From positions 1-33,131 of IMG/VR virus record IMGVR_UViG_3300046009_014026: a DNA stretch of 33,131 nucleotides. The stretch is one strand, 5' to 3'. Shown one piece after another: positions 1 through 8,732 of the stretch (its first letter is position 1; each line of letters opens with the position of its first letter). This DNA comes from a virus. Both the position numbers and the translations under genes were made by a program. Below the pieces are notes generated by a model, which had not been told where the DNA came from, made no database searches, and saw only the letters and a list, made by a program, of their open reading frames with translations.

Positions 1-2477
1 ATTTTACTAGTTTTAAACTTCCATATACTCCACCTGGAGGACAATATATAACTGTAGTCTTCAATGGCATAATTTTTACATATAATGGATTTGTTCAAAA
101 TTATGTAAGTGATTGGACTAGCACTACTGAATTTACAATTAATTGGGAAACAAACGAATTGGTTATACCTGAACAACAAACTTCAGGAAAATGTACTTTC
201 ACAATTTTAGGTATAGGCGGGGGGGTGGAAGATTATGCCGCTGGCGTTGTAGATTTTGCGACAACTTCATTTGAAAATACTACAACAGCACAAGTTCAAA
301 GTCTTGCGGGGTTTAATTCTATTCAAAGTGTTTATGTCACTTTTAACGGTAATCAAATTCCAGAAAAAGGTACACCCGGTGCTCAAAATTATTATGAATT
401 GACCACATCTAGTGCTGATAATAAGAGAGCAGCAGTAAATGTTACTGTTGTTAATTCTCCATTTACCAAAAATTATGTAGGAGCATGGTTCTTTACAAAC
501 CCTTATAAATATTTTAATGAAGTTCGTGAACAGTCCTTTCCTATTGGATCAACTCCAACAAATATATTAACTTTAAATTATCCCCCTGGTAAAATTGAAC
601 CATCAGTAGCAAATATAATAGTAGAATTGTCTGATGTTAATGGTAGAAGAAGACTAAATCCACCAAATATCGAATATTATCAGGTTACAAGTTCGATAGT
701 AAATGTATACAATATAGACAATAAAACTATCAGAGCACCTGGAACGTTTGATGTATCAAATACAAGAGCATATGTTAATGGTTCTCAATTGAGACCAGGA
801 TTTGATTTTACTGTTAATTCATCGAATAGCACTGTTACAATCAACAAAACTTTACAAATTCGTGATACTGTAGCAATTGTTGGGTTTGTTTCAGGTGAAT
901 ATGATTATAATGTTGTAGGTGATAAGTTAATTTTATCTACTCCTTATACTAATGTTGTAATAAAAGCAATAACATTTAATGATCATGACAGTATGCTGGT
1001 TCGTACAGAAAGATTTATTGGAAATCCAAATAGAAGATATAAAATATCTAGACCAGTATTAAATGATAATTATGTTTGGGTACAAGTTAACGGAATCCCG
1101 TTAACAAGCGGATTAGATTATGAAGTATTGGACGATCAAGTAACAATACAAGTAAGAGATTCGTATGTTCATACTCAAAATGATATTGTTATAATAATGA
1201 GTTTAGCAAGTATTAACGCAGCATCAAATGTTTTAGGCTATAGAATTTTTAATGATATATTTGAAAGAACTCATTTTAAACGTTTAAGTAGACAGGCAAC
1301 TACCTACCTAACGAAAGAACTGAGATTTACAGATACTGAAATTCATGTAGCCGATGTCGAAGCGTTAATGCCACCAATTCCAAGTAAAAAAATACCTGGG
1401 GTAATTTTAATAGACGGGGAAAGAATAGAGTTCTTCAAAGTAGAAGGAAATGTTTTAAAACAATTAAGAAGAAGCACATTAGGAACTTCTCCTAGTGTAT
1501 TTTCAGATATAGGAACAAAAGTAATAGATCAAAGTTTAAATCAAAACATACCTTATTCTGAAAAAATATTGAAACAAAAACATAGAACGATGTCGAATGT
1601 AAATACTTACACCATTTTTACTACTTCTACTTCTTATGGAGATGGCATAGTTCTTTCAACCGGAACATATTATGCTAGCTTAATACCTAAAAATTTCAAT
1701 AAATCATTAGCTTATCAATATGGTCAACTTGTTAATTCTATGCTTGCTGGTACTACGGCAACAGATCTAACTTATGCTATAACTACTTCATCTACATTGA
1801 CGATAGTAGATTCTATAATTTACTTAGAAACAAGTGCTGGAGCTAATCTGAGAGTAACACCATGGGAAGGTTCGAAATTCTACGATATAGTTAAGAAAGA
1901 TTATGTTTTTAACCCTGTTAACCAAGTTGAGGTATTTTATGGTGGCAGAAAATTAAGAAAAAGAGGTTATTATTATCAAGATATATCTAAATCTTATGAT
2001 AGTACACCATTTAACTTAAGAGGAACTATATCAGATGTTTCTCAATTACCTATAACGAATAATTTGTACAATGCCTATTTAAACACTAGCACAAATCAAG
2101 TTTGGGTGTTTGAAAATAGTATTACTACAGATTCTTATAGAGGTTATAGATATAGAGGATTAGATTTCGTACCTCCGGAATATATAATTAATACATCCAC
2201 CCAAGAAATAGTTTTAAATATTAAAGATGGTATTAAGAATAATGTTAATTTGGTTATTGTTAAAAAACAATTTGATAAATCATCATTGTGGAATATAGAT
2301 TCTTTAAATTCTACAACAGTATCATTAATAGATTCGGTTTCTAACCAAGCTAAATTTTTACAGGCACAGCCTTCTGAATTACCAAATGATTATTATTATG
2401 GTGGAAGTCGTTATTTGTTAGATGGTAATGGTTTTGTATTAACAGATAATGACGGAAACGCTTTAGAACAAGGATAA
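1..2477 (+). CDS. Large virion structural protein (tail/fibre-associated), 5' end missing
   Basis: The reading frame is open from base 3 at the window edge to the TAA at 2475-2477, so about 824 C-terminal residues are visible and the true start lies outside. The protein is rich in Asn, Thr, Ser and Tyr and has no enzyme motif. A beta-type unit of the form 'VNG..L..G.DY.V....VTI......D.V.I' recurs, for example at about nt 760-900 and 1065-1210, with a variant at about 1920-2270. The segment 'LIDGERIEFFKVEGN' (about nt 1403-1450) is a motif I recall from large structural proteins of marine T4-like phages. It is followed immediately by other virion genes on the same strand. Role inferred: baseplate- or fibre-associated structural protein. 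The exact T4 counterpart cannot be told. Confidence 0.75.
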   Translation, partial: FTSFKLPYTPPGGQYITVVFNGIIFTYNGFVQNYVSDWTSTTEFTINWETNELVIPEQQTSGKCTFTILGIGGGVEDYAAGVVDFATTSFENTTTAQVQSLAGFNSIQSVYVTFNGNQIPEKGTPGAQNYYELTTSSADNKRAAVNVTVVNSPFTKNYVGAWFFTNPYKYFNEVREQSFPIGSTPTNILTLNYPPGKIEPSVANIIVELSDVNGRRRLNPPNIEYYQVTSSIVNVYNIDNKTIRAPGTFDVSNTRAYVNGSQLRPGFDFTVNSSNSTVTINKTLQIRDTVAIVGFVSGEYDYNVVGDKLILSTPYTNVVIKAITFNDHDSMLVRTERFIGNPNRRYKISRPVLNDNYVWVQVNGIPLTSGLDYEVLDDQVTIQVRDSYVHTQNDIVIIMSLASINAASNVLGYRIFNDIFERTHFKRLSRQATTYLTKELRFTDTEIHVADVEALMPPIPSKKIPGVILIDGERIEFFKVEGNVLKQLRRSTLGTSPSVFSDIGTKVIDQSLNQNIPYSEKILKQKHRTMSNVNTYTIFTTSTSYGDGIVLSTGTYYASLIPKNFNKSLAYQYGQLVNSMLAGTTATDLTYAITTSSTLTIVDSIIYLETSAGANLRVTPWEGSKFYDIVKKDYVFNPVNQVEVFYGGRKLRKRGYYYQDISKSYDSTPFNLRGTISDVSQLPITNNLYNAYLNTSTNQVWVFENSITTDSYRGYRYRGLDFVPPEYIINTSTQEIVLNIKDGIKNNVNLVIVKKQFDKSSLWNIDSLNSTTVSLIDSVSNQAKFLQAQPSELPNDYYYGGSRYLLDGNGFVLTDNDGNALEQG

Positions 2478-2480
2478 AAA

Positions 2481-2714
2481 ATGACAAAAGTTACACAAAC
2501 TCCGGTTATAGAACCAGATGAGAATACATATTACATAGTTACTGATAATCAATTAGTTCGAAGAGTAAATTCATCTAGTGTTTTAAATAAAGTTTCTGTT
2601 CCTAATACAAGCACTAGCACTGGTGTAGCTAATCAGATCGCTTTTGATTCTAATTATTTGTATGTGTGTGTTTCTCCAAATAGTTGGAAACGAATAGCAT
2701 TAAATAACTTTTAA
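2481..2714 (+). CDS. Small virion-associated protein (77 aa)
   Basis: ATG is preceded by AAGGA, which overlaps the end of the large structural gene three bases upstream, so translation is probably coupled. The C-terminal half contains 'QIAFDSNYLYVCVSPNSWKR', a compact beta motif that I recall at the ends of tail or fibre proteins in marine T4-like phages. The N-terminal half, 'DENTYYIVTDNQLVRRVN', has a similar character. There is no signal peptide or membrane segment. Position and motif argue for a small fibre or tail accessory protein. The function is not established. Confidence 0.65.
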   Translation: MTKVTQTPVIEPDENTYYIVTDNQLVRRVNSSSVLNKVSVPNTSTSTGVANQIAFDSNYLYVCVSPNSWKRIALNNF

Positions 2715-2719
2715 CAATC

Positions 2720-2727
2720 TATAAATA
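2720..2727 (+). promoter_or_regulatory. Candidate T4-like late promoter octamer
   Basis: Exact match to the T4 late consensus TATAAATA, lying 5 bases before the ATG at 2733. In T4 the start of transcription lies about 6 bases after this element, which here falls at the ATG. The downstream gene has no visible ribosome binding site. In DNA this AT-rich such octamers also occur by chance. Confidence 0.5.
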
Positions 2728-2732
2728 TTAAT

Positions 2733-3389
2733 ATGAAAACACAAACAACAACGACTCAAAAAAATTATAAATCTTTTGATTCTATACCTAATGAAAAATA
2801 TGGTATCAGTATTCAAGGATATATTAAAATTTATGATCCTAACACAAAACAGATTTTTGTGGACAAAAGAAACGCAATTCACTACGAAAATTTTAGTATA
2901 GCTTTGGCAAGGGGGATTAGTAATCAAGGAGTAGGAACTATCGCCGAAATGGCTTTCGGTAATGGTGGTACTAGAGTTGATCAAACTGGTATTATCACAT
3001 ATTTAACACCTAATACTGTTGGATTGAATGCTTCACTATATAATCAAACGTATTCTAAAGTTATAGATTCCAGATTATCTACTGAAATAGATCCTTCAAG
3101 AAATTTTATGGAAGTTAGACATGTAGCTGGAGCAGTATATTCTGATATTTTAGTTAGTTGTCTACTTGATTTTGGCGAACCATCCGGACAAGAAGCTTTT
3201 GATAATTCTACGAATGTTGAAGGAGACTATGTTTTTGATGAAATTGGTTTAAAAAGTTATAATCCAGATGGACAAGGAACTGGTGATTTGTTAACTCATG
3301 TTATTTTTCATCCTGTTCAAAAGTCATTGAATAGAATGATTCAAATAGATTATACAGTGAGAATACAGTCATTGACTTCAGGTTCATAA
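2733..3389 (+). CDS. Conserved virion structural protein (218 aa)
   Basis: Soluble protein without enzyme motifs. Near the N-terminus it carries 'GYIKIYDPNTKQIFVDKRNA', followed by 'ARGISNQGVGTIAEMAFGNG', and near the C-terminus 'RMIQIDYTVRIQSL'. I recall this pattern from structural proteins located beside fibre genes in cyanophage-type myoviruses. The start is the ATG five bases after a late promoter octamer; there is no ribosome binding site. It lies between the 77-aa protein and the fibre paralogues on the late strand, which supports a virion role, perhaps as a fibre connector or tail accessory. The precise role is unknown. Confidence 0.65.
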   Translation: MKTQTTTTQKNYKSFDSIPNEKYGISIQGYIKIYDPNTKQIFVDKRNAIHYENFSIALARGISNQGVGTIAEMAFGNGGTRVDQTGIITYLTPNTVGLNASLYNQTYSKVIDSRLSTEIDPSRNFMEVRHVAGAVYSDILVSCLLDFGEPSGQEAFDNSTNVEGDYVFDEIGLKSYNPDGQGTGDLLTHVIFHPVQKSLNRMIQIDYTVRIQSLTSGS

Positions 3390-3392
3390 ATA
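3385..3392 (+). promoter_or_regulatory. Candidate late promoter octamer (7 of 8)
   Basis: CATAAATA matches the T4 late consensus at 7 of 8 positions, overlaps the stop codon of the preceding gene and stands 18 bases before the ATG of the first fibre gene. This would give a leader of about 12 bases containing GGAA. Weak on its own, but its position before a late gene is apt. Confidence 0.35.
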
Positions 3393-3410
3393 ATTAATGG
3401 AAATTAAAAA

Positions 3411-5177
3411 ATGCCTTTTACTTTAAGATTTTCTGACGCATCTAAAATTGAGACTGTCTATGTTCCAGACATGCCGCCTGGAGTAAATAATATTGATACG
3501 AGCCTAAGTCTTGCTGGAAAAGGTTATCCAAATTATGCAGAAAAAATAGCGGAAAATTTTCTAAAACTTTTAGAAAACTTTGCTAGTCCAATACCACCTT
3601 CAAATCCAATAGAAGGACAATTATGGTATGATACTAGTGATCAAAATAAAAAAGTTTTAAGAATAATGGATGGCACGGCAGATAATGTTCGTTGGCCAAG
3701 TGCTACAGGAATATATCAACAAGGTACGGATCCAAGAGAATCTCCAATATCGGGATTAAAAGTTGGTGATATATGGGTTGATACATCAAAAAATCAATTA
3801 AAAATTTATAATAGTAATGCTTGGACATTAATTGGTCCATTAACTAGTTCTGGTGTTTCAAAAACAGGTGTAGAACCTGATGAAATAGAAGATACAACCG
3901 GTAATAATAAATTTGTTATCAAAAGCTATATAAATGGAGAAATTGTTTCTATAATTGCTAATGAAACATTTACTCCCAGAATAGTTATAGAAGGTTTTAA
4001 TATTTTAAGACCAGGAATTAATATCAGTAATAAAAATTCTGCTATTGTAAATGGTATAGCTGATACTGCTAGATTCTTGGAAATCGCAGGAAGAAAGTAT
4101 TCATCAGATAGATTTTTAAGAAAAGATGACTCTTCAAATTTAGGACAAATAATTACTGGAAAAGTTTTCTTTCAAACTCCAGAAAATCAAACAAATTATT
4201 TAGGAAGAGACGGTGTTTTAATTAATTCAGCTTTAAATTCTGAATTTATACAACTTCATAAACTAGCAAATGATGGGGTGTTATTAAATAATACTCCAGG
4301 AGGGAAATTGATATTTAAGACTAGATCAGATCAAATATCAGGTTTAGTTAGTGGATTAACAATAGATAACAGATCTGTTTCAATTAACACTGTTACAGAT
4401 TCTAATTACGCTCTATCTATAAATGGAAATTTAAAAGTTTCCGGTAATTTTGATTTACAATCAACAGCAACTGTTCAAAATTTTGTTGTGAGTAATAATT
4501 TAAGTGTCAATAATAGTTTATATGTTCAAAATCAAACTACAATAACTGGTATATTGACACTTGGGACTACTAGTAGTAATGGTGTTATATTAACACCAGG
4601 AAATCATGTATCTTACGATATAGGAAGCCCATCAAATTATTTTAGAAATTTGTATGTAAGTTATATAGGAGCTATAGGAACAGGTACAGTAGTTCATGGG
4701 AATATAACTGGTTTTTCAAATGGATTATCAAAAAGCTCTCAGTTTTTATTAACAGGTCAAGTTTCTTCTAACTCTTTTAATTTTAATGGTACAGGAACAT
4801 CTGCCACGTTTGTAACATCATTGACTGAAAATGCTATTACTGATCAAAGTGAAATAAGTACCTCGACCTCAACTTTGACTTTACTTGTTGTCGATGTTTC
4901 AACAACAACATCATATCCTGGCTTACGTAAAATAAATAGAGAAAATTTTCTAAAAGATATTGTACCATCTGGGTCCATAATATCATATGGTACTTCATCC
5001 CCTCCTGTTGGATGGCTTTTGTGTGATGGAAGTTCAAAATCTACTGTTGATTATGCTCAATTATTTAATGTTATAGGATATATATATGGTGGAGTTGGCC
5101 CATCATTTAATGTTCCAGATATGAGAGCTTCAACCACTTCAACAATTGGATACATTAACTATATTATAAAGATTTAA
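3411..5177 (+). CDS. Tail fibre protein with C-terminal tail-collar domain (588 aa)
   Basis: The N-terminal module (residues about 1-75) has a short beta start, then 'SLSLAGKGYPNYAEKIAENF' and 'GQLWYDT'. A second copy of the W-Y/V-D-T unit, 'GDIWVDTSKNQLKIYNSNAW', follows at about 117-140. The long middle is repetitive and beta-rich ('NNLSVNNSLYVQNQTTITG'), as expected of a trimeric fibre shaft. The last 70 residues, 'PSGSIISYGTSSPPVGWLLC' to 'SFNVPDMRA', match the phage tail-collar domain (PF07484 type) of T4 gp12 and related tips. It is the first of three tandem paralogues (3411-7369). Probably a receptor-binding or adhesin fibre. The collar domain ends without the long metal-binding tip of gp12. 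Confidence 0.85.
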   Translation: MPFTLRFSDASKIETVYVPDMPPGVNNIDTSLSLAGKGYPNYAEKIAENFLKLLENFASPIPPSNPIEGQLWYDTSDQNKKVLRIMDGTADNVRWPSATGIYQQGTDPRESPISGLKVGDIWVDTSKNQLKIYNSNAWTLIGPLTSSGVSKTGVEPDEIEDTTGNNKFVIKSYINGEIVSIIANETFTPRIVIEGFNILRPGINISNKNSAIVNGIADTARFLEIAGRKYSSDRFLRKDDSSNLGQIITGKVFFQTPENQTNYLGRDGVLINSALNSEFIQLHKLANDGVLLNNTPGGKLIFKTRSDQISGLVSGLTIDNRSVSINTVTDSNYALSINGNLKVSGNFDLQSTATVQNFVVSNNLSVNNSLYVQNQTTITGILTLGTTSSNGVILTPGNHVSYDIGSPSNYFRNLYVSYIGAIGTGTVVHGNITGFSNGLSKSSQFLLTGQVSSNSFNFNGTGTSATFVTSLTENAITDQSEISTSTSTLTLLVVDVSTTTSYPGLRKINRENFLKDIVPSGSIISYGTSSPPVGWLLCDGSSKSTVDYAQLFNVIGYIYGGVGPSFNVPDMRASTTSTIGYINYIIKI

Positions 5178-5181
5178 AAAC

Positions 5182-6174
5182 ATGTCATATACTATTACAC
5201 GAGCAGATGGAACAACGTTAGTTGAATTAGCAGATGGTAGAATTGATGATACCACTACCAGTTTGACTCTTGTTGGTAGAAATAAAGATGGCTATGGTGA
5301 ATATTTGAACAATAATTTAGTTAAATTATTAACAAATTTTGCCAGTGCTACAATTAATCCTCCTAAAAATCCATTACTTGGCCAAGTTTGGTATGATAGA
5401 ACAGCAAAAAGATTAAAAGTTTTTGATGGTGGATTTAGAACTTTAAGTGGAGCTATTTTATCAAGTACTAGACCTACTAACGCCAATTCTGGTGATTTGT
5501 GGTATGATACTATTAATAATCAATTAAAAATTTTAAACGCTTCTACATCGATTACAATAGGTCCAACTTTTCCATCAACAATAGGAGAAAATGGTTGGAC
5601 GTTACCAGCTACTTCTATAAAAGATATAACATTAACATCTAGAAATCTTACTTTAATAAAAAATTATGGAAAAACAGTAGGTGTTATATCTTCTGATCCA
5701 TTTGAAACTAATTCCGTAGATTCTGCTACTTATTTTGGAACTTCAACATTTTCGATGGTTGCTGGTGTAAACGTTATAGGAGATATAAATTATACTGGTA
5801 AAATAAATCAAAAATATATATCTTTGAGTTTAGATATAGATAGAATTTGTCCTGGTAGACCAGCTATTGATAATGTTAATGAATTTACTACTCAGACAAA
5901 TGCGATAATAAGCATTTTAAATGCTACGTATCCAATTAATACAACAGTTAATGAAATTAACAATCCTTTCAATTCTTCATCTGTAGAAAAAGGAGTTCCA
6001 GTTGGTAGTGAAGCTAGGGTAGTGACATCTTTCACCCTTCCTTACACAGGGGTTCAAGTTAGAAGATTTGTTGCTAAAAGTTCTCCAACAGTATCCTGGG
6101 ATTATTATGATTTGACTGGTGGCACATTTAACACATTAACAAACGTCGTGGCAACTTTCCAAGGAGCTTTATAA
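5182..6174 (+). CDS. Fibre paralogue 2 (330 aa)
   Basis: Starts four bases after the preceding stop; no clear ribosome binding site, so coupling is likely. Residues 1-75 ('SLTLVGRNKDGYGEYLNNNL', 'GQVWYDRT') and about 105-128 ('SGDLWYDTINNQLKI') repeat the N-terminal module of both neighbours. The C-terminal half differs: about residues 205-330 include 'DIDRICPGRPAIDNVNEFT' and a beta-rich end 'VVATFQGAL', without a collar domain. The shared head and different tip suggest gene duplication followed by exchange of the distal domain. Inferred to be a virion fibre or adhesin component. The C-terminal domain is not recognised. Confidence 0.75.
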   Translation: MSYTITRADGTTLVELADGRIDDTTTSLTLVGRNKDGYGEYLNNNLVKLLTNFASATINPPKNPLLGQVWYDRTAKRLKVFDGGFRTLSGAILSSTRPTNANSGDLWYDTINNQLKILNASTSITIGPTFPSTIGENGWTLPATSIKDITLTSRNLTLIKNYGKTVGVISSDPFETNSVDSATYFGTSTFSMVAGVNVIGDINYTGKINQKYISLSLDIDRICPGRPAIDNVNEFTTQTNAIISILNATYPINTTVNEINNPFNSSSVEKGVPVGSEARVVTSFTLPYTGVQVRRFVAKSSPTVSWDYYDLTGGTFNTLTNVVATFQGAL

Positions 6175-6175
6175 T

Positions 6176-7369
6176 ATGCCATATATACTTAATAAATCAA
6201 ACGGTTCTAAGATTACAATCCTTGATGATGCTTCGTTAGATAATTCAACCAGTTTGACATTTGTTGGTAGAAATTATTCTGGTTATGGGGAAGTTTTTAA
6301 TGAAAATTTCTTAAAACTGTTAGAAAGTTTTTCAAATACAACAGAACCTTTTGCCCCTTTATCTGGACAATTATGGTTTGATACAAATTTAGAAGTTAAA
6401 AGATTAAACGTTTATGATGGTAAACAATTTAAAGGAATAGCAAATATATCTATTTCTAATTCTTCGCCCTCTGGTTTATCTGAGGGAGATTTGTGGTGGG
6501 ATAAATCGAATCAACAATTAAAGTTGTATGATGGATCATTGTTTAAGATAATAGGTCCAGCAGCAAGTGCTAGGGCTGCTTGGGAAATAGGAGAAGAATT
6601 AACTTCTGAAGTTTTAACTTTAACAACCCCAATTATTAAAGGTACATTTGGTGGTGATGCTAAAGTTATAGTAAGTTACGAAGAATTTGAACCCGTTACA
6701 GATTCAGTTTTAAATAGTGATTTCCCTATTATTAAAAAAGGAGTGACACTATTTGGTGCCAACGAAATAACAGGCTCATCAAAAGAGCAGGGTTATTATT
6801 TTTGGGGAACTGCTGCTGATTCTTTAGTAGCTTCCACCGCGACCACATTAAGTATCACATATACTACAACGAATGCTTCTTTTAATGTTCCTTTTGGAAA
6901 TACATCTTCTGGATCTGTACAATTTTTTTCAAATGATGGAATAAAATTTAATCCTTCCAATGGTGTTTTGACTACTATTGCTTCATCTGCTAGATATGCT
7001 GATCTAGCAGAACGATATGAGTCAGATGAAGTTTATAGTGAAGGAACTGTATTAATTATTGGTGGTGATAAAGAAGTAACAGAAACACATAAAAGAGCAG
7101 ATACTGCTGTTATAGGTATTGTTTCTAAAAATCCAGCATATAGAATGAATGAAGAAACTGACAATGAAGAAAAAAATCCTTATATAGCATTGAGGGGAAG
7201 AGTCCCCTGTAAAGTTTTGGGTACAATAAAAAAAGGTAACTTGTTAGTTACCAGTGCTTATCCAGGATATGCTGAGGCTTTTAAGGTTGGAGATGATCCA
7301 AATTCAGTATTTGCTAAAGCATTGGAAGATTTTAACGGAGCAAAAGGTATTATTGAAGTTCTAGTTTAA
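6176..7369 (+). CDS. Fibre paralogue 3 with 'YADLAERY' C-terminal domain (397 aa)
   Basis: AAGGAG near the end of the preceding gene serves as ribosome binding site, 9 bases from ATG. Residues 1-70 ('SLTFVGRNYSGYGEVFNENF', 'GQLWFDT') and 102-128 ('EGDLWWDKSNQQLKLYDG') repeat the shared fibre module. The C-terminal part from about residue 255 contains 'SARYADLAERYESDEVYSEG', then 'GTVLIIGG' and 'LRGRVPCKVLGTIKKGNLLV'. This resembles C-terminal domains of other phage fibres related to intramolecular chaperone or Peptidase_G2-type autoproteolytic domains (from memory; not proven here). It ends in a 4-base stop-to-stop overlap with the convergent thymidylate synthase gene. Confidence 0.75.
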   Translation: MPYILNKSNGSKITILDDASLDNSTSLTFVGRNYSGYGEVFNENFLKLLESFSNTTEPFAPLSGQLWFDTNLEVKRLNVYDGKQFKGIANISISNSSPSGLSEGDLWWDKSNQQLKLYDGSLFKIIGPAASARAAWEIGEELTSEVLTLTTPIIKGTFGGDAKVIVSYEEFEPVTDSVLNSDFPIIKKGVTLFGANEITGSSKEQGYYFWGTAADSLVASTATTLSITYTTTNASFNVPFGNTSSGSVQFFSNDGIKFNPSNGVLTTIASSARYADLAERYESDEVYSEGTVLIIGGDKEVTETHKRADTAVIGIVSKNPAYRMNEETDNEEKNPYIALRGRVPCKVLGTIKKGNLLVTSAYPGYAEAFKVGDDPNSVFAKALEDFNGAKGIIEVLV

Positions 7370-8253
7370 ACAGCCATTTTTGCTTTGATAAATTCATGAC
7401 TTGTGTAATCTACTAATTCAATATCACTCATTTCAAAATCAGTAATTCTGTCTATAGTTTCATTAAGCTTTAATTTAGGCCAAGGTAAAGGCTCTCTTGA
7501 TAATTGTTCTTTGACTTGTTCAATATGATTTGTATAGATATGAGCATCGCCCAAAACAACAATCAACTCATCGACTTCTAAATTACAAACTTGTGCTACC
7601 ATATGTGTTAATAAAGCATAACTCGATATATTGAACGGTACGCCTAAAAACATATCACCACTTCGTTGATACATTTGGCAGCTTAGTTTACCATTGTTTA
7701 CATAAAACTGACATAGTAAATGACATGGTGGAAGAGCCATTAAATCTAATTCTCCAGGATTCCACGCACTTAATATATGTCTTCTGCTATAAGGATCTGA
7801 TTTTATATTTTCTATCAGTTCTAATAATTGATCGTGATTTTGTAATACGACTTTATTAATTCTAATTAGTGGTTTACGCCATCTTCTCCATTGGACACCA
7901 TAAATTCTTCCTAAATCACCAGGATGACGTTGTAATTTTTTTTCTGTCCAGTATGGCGCTCTAGCATTTTCTGTCCAAATAGTGTTTTTTTCACTATATC
8001 TTTCTCCATGAAGAATTTCTCTTAATCTGAATTCGTCACCACTTCCTTCAATAAACCATAATAGTTCACTTACTACAGCTTTCCATGCTAGTTTCTTAGT
8101 TGTTATGGCAGGAAACTCATTTTTTAAATCAAAGGCAAGCTGTAATCCAAACAAGCTTTTAGTTCCAACACCAGTTCTGTCAGTTCGATCACTGCCATTA
8201 TATAAAACATTTTCTAACGCATTTAAATAAGTATATTCTTGATGACTTTTCAT
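7366..8253 (-). CDS. thyA: Thymidylate synthase
   Basis: Makes dTMP from dUMP with methylene-tetrahydrofolate, in the cytoplasm. At 295 aa it is close to T4 Td and bacterial ThyA. Visible are 'DRTDRTGVGT' (23-32), the signature 'MALPPCHLLCQFYV' with catalytic Cys177, 'QRSGDMFLGVPFNIS' (196-210) and the C-terminal 'HEFIKAKMAV'. Asn208 in 'PFN' is the residue that selects dUMP; an Asp there would mark a dCMP hydroxymethylase. The ATG overlaps the DHFR stop by 4 bases (ATGA), so the two are translationally coupled. This is logical, since ThyA oxidises the folate that DHFR regenerates. It is the last gene of the leftward operon and meets the late fibre gene head-on. Confidence 0.97.
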   Translation of the reverse strand: MKSHQEYTYLNALENVLYNGSDRTDRTGVGTKSLFGLQLAFDLKNEFPAITTKKLAWKAVVSELLWFIEGSGDEFRLREILHGERYSEKNTIWTENARAPYWTEKKLQRHPGDLGRIYGVQWRRWRKPLIRINKVVLQNHDQLLELIENIKSDPYSRRHILSAWNPGELDLMALPPCHLLCQFYVNNGKLSCQMYQRSGDMFLGVPFNISSYALLTHMVAQVCNLEVDELIVVLGDAHIYTNHIEQVKEQLSREPLPWPKLKLNETIDRITDFEMSDIELVDYTSHEFIKAKMAV

Positions 8254-8732
8254 TTTTTATATTCTTTTATTGTATAATTTATATCATTGTCATTAATCGA
8301 AGACAAAACTTTTACATTTTTATAGTTATCTTTAACATATTTCATGTTAAAAAATTTATCACAAACAAATTTTGAGTCTATTTCTGTAATATAAAAATTA
8401 TCTATACTATCTATAGTAGAATCATAAATCTGTTGCCCCCCTATAATAAAAATTTCTTTTTCTAGATAATTTGTTTTAGCAAAAAGTATAGCTGCTTCTA
8501 CAGCAGAAAATGAAAAATCAGCACCATTTTGATTAAATTTTGATATTACACAATTAATTCTATTTGGTAATTTTTTAGGTAAACTTCTCCAAGTATTTGA
8601 TCCCATTATAACAAATGTATTTTCTGTTTTATTTTTAAAAAACATCATATCATCTTTTAAACGAGGCCAAGGTAATTTTCCTTGAAAACCAATTCCAAAA
8701 TTTTGATCTACTGCTACTATTGAATTTATCAT
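8250..8732 (-). CDS. frd: Dihydrofolate reductase
   Basis: Reduces dihydrofolate to tetrahydrofolate with NADPH, recycling the folate used by thymidylate synthase. It is 160 aa, the usual length. Seen: N-terminal 'MINSIVAVDQNFGIGFQGKL', 'LPWPRLKDDMMFFK' (20-33) with the active-site acid (Asp28 by alignment), 'MGSNTWRSLP' (43-52, NADPH binding) and 'IFIIGGQQIYD' (94-104). The start ATG overlaps the stop of the upstream 199-aa gene (ATGA), and its own end overlaps the ThyA start in the same way. This gives a tightly coupled three-gene run. T4 calls this gene frd. Confidence 0.95.
   Translation of the reverse strand: MINSIVAVDQNFGIGFQGKLPWPRLKDDMMFFKNKTENTFVIMGSNTWRSLPKKLPNRINCVISKFNQNGADFSFSAVEAAILFAKTNYLEKEIFIIGGQQIYDSTIDSIDNFYITEIDSKFVCDKFFNMKYVKDNYKNVKVLSSINDNDINYTIKEYKK

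Noticed and set aside
219-225. Run of seven G in AT-rich DNA as a frameshift or sequencing error
   Set aside because: The reading frame stays open and structural-protein-like on both sides, so no frameshift is indicated.
3411-7369. Diversity-generating retroelement acting on the fibres
   Set aside because: No reverse transcriptase and no template repeat seen in the window.
7366-8253. dCMP or dUMP hydroxymethylase instead of thymidylate synthase
   Set aside because: Asn208 in 'PFN' and the whole ThyA signature are kept; a dCMP hydroxymethylase would carry Asp there.
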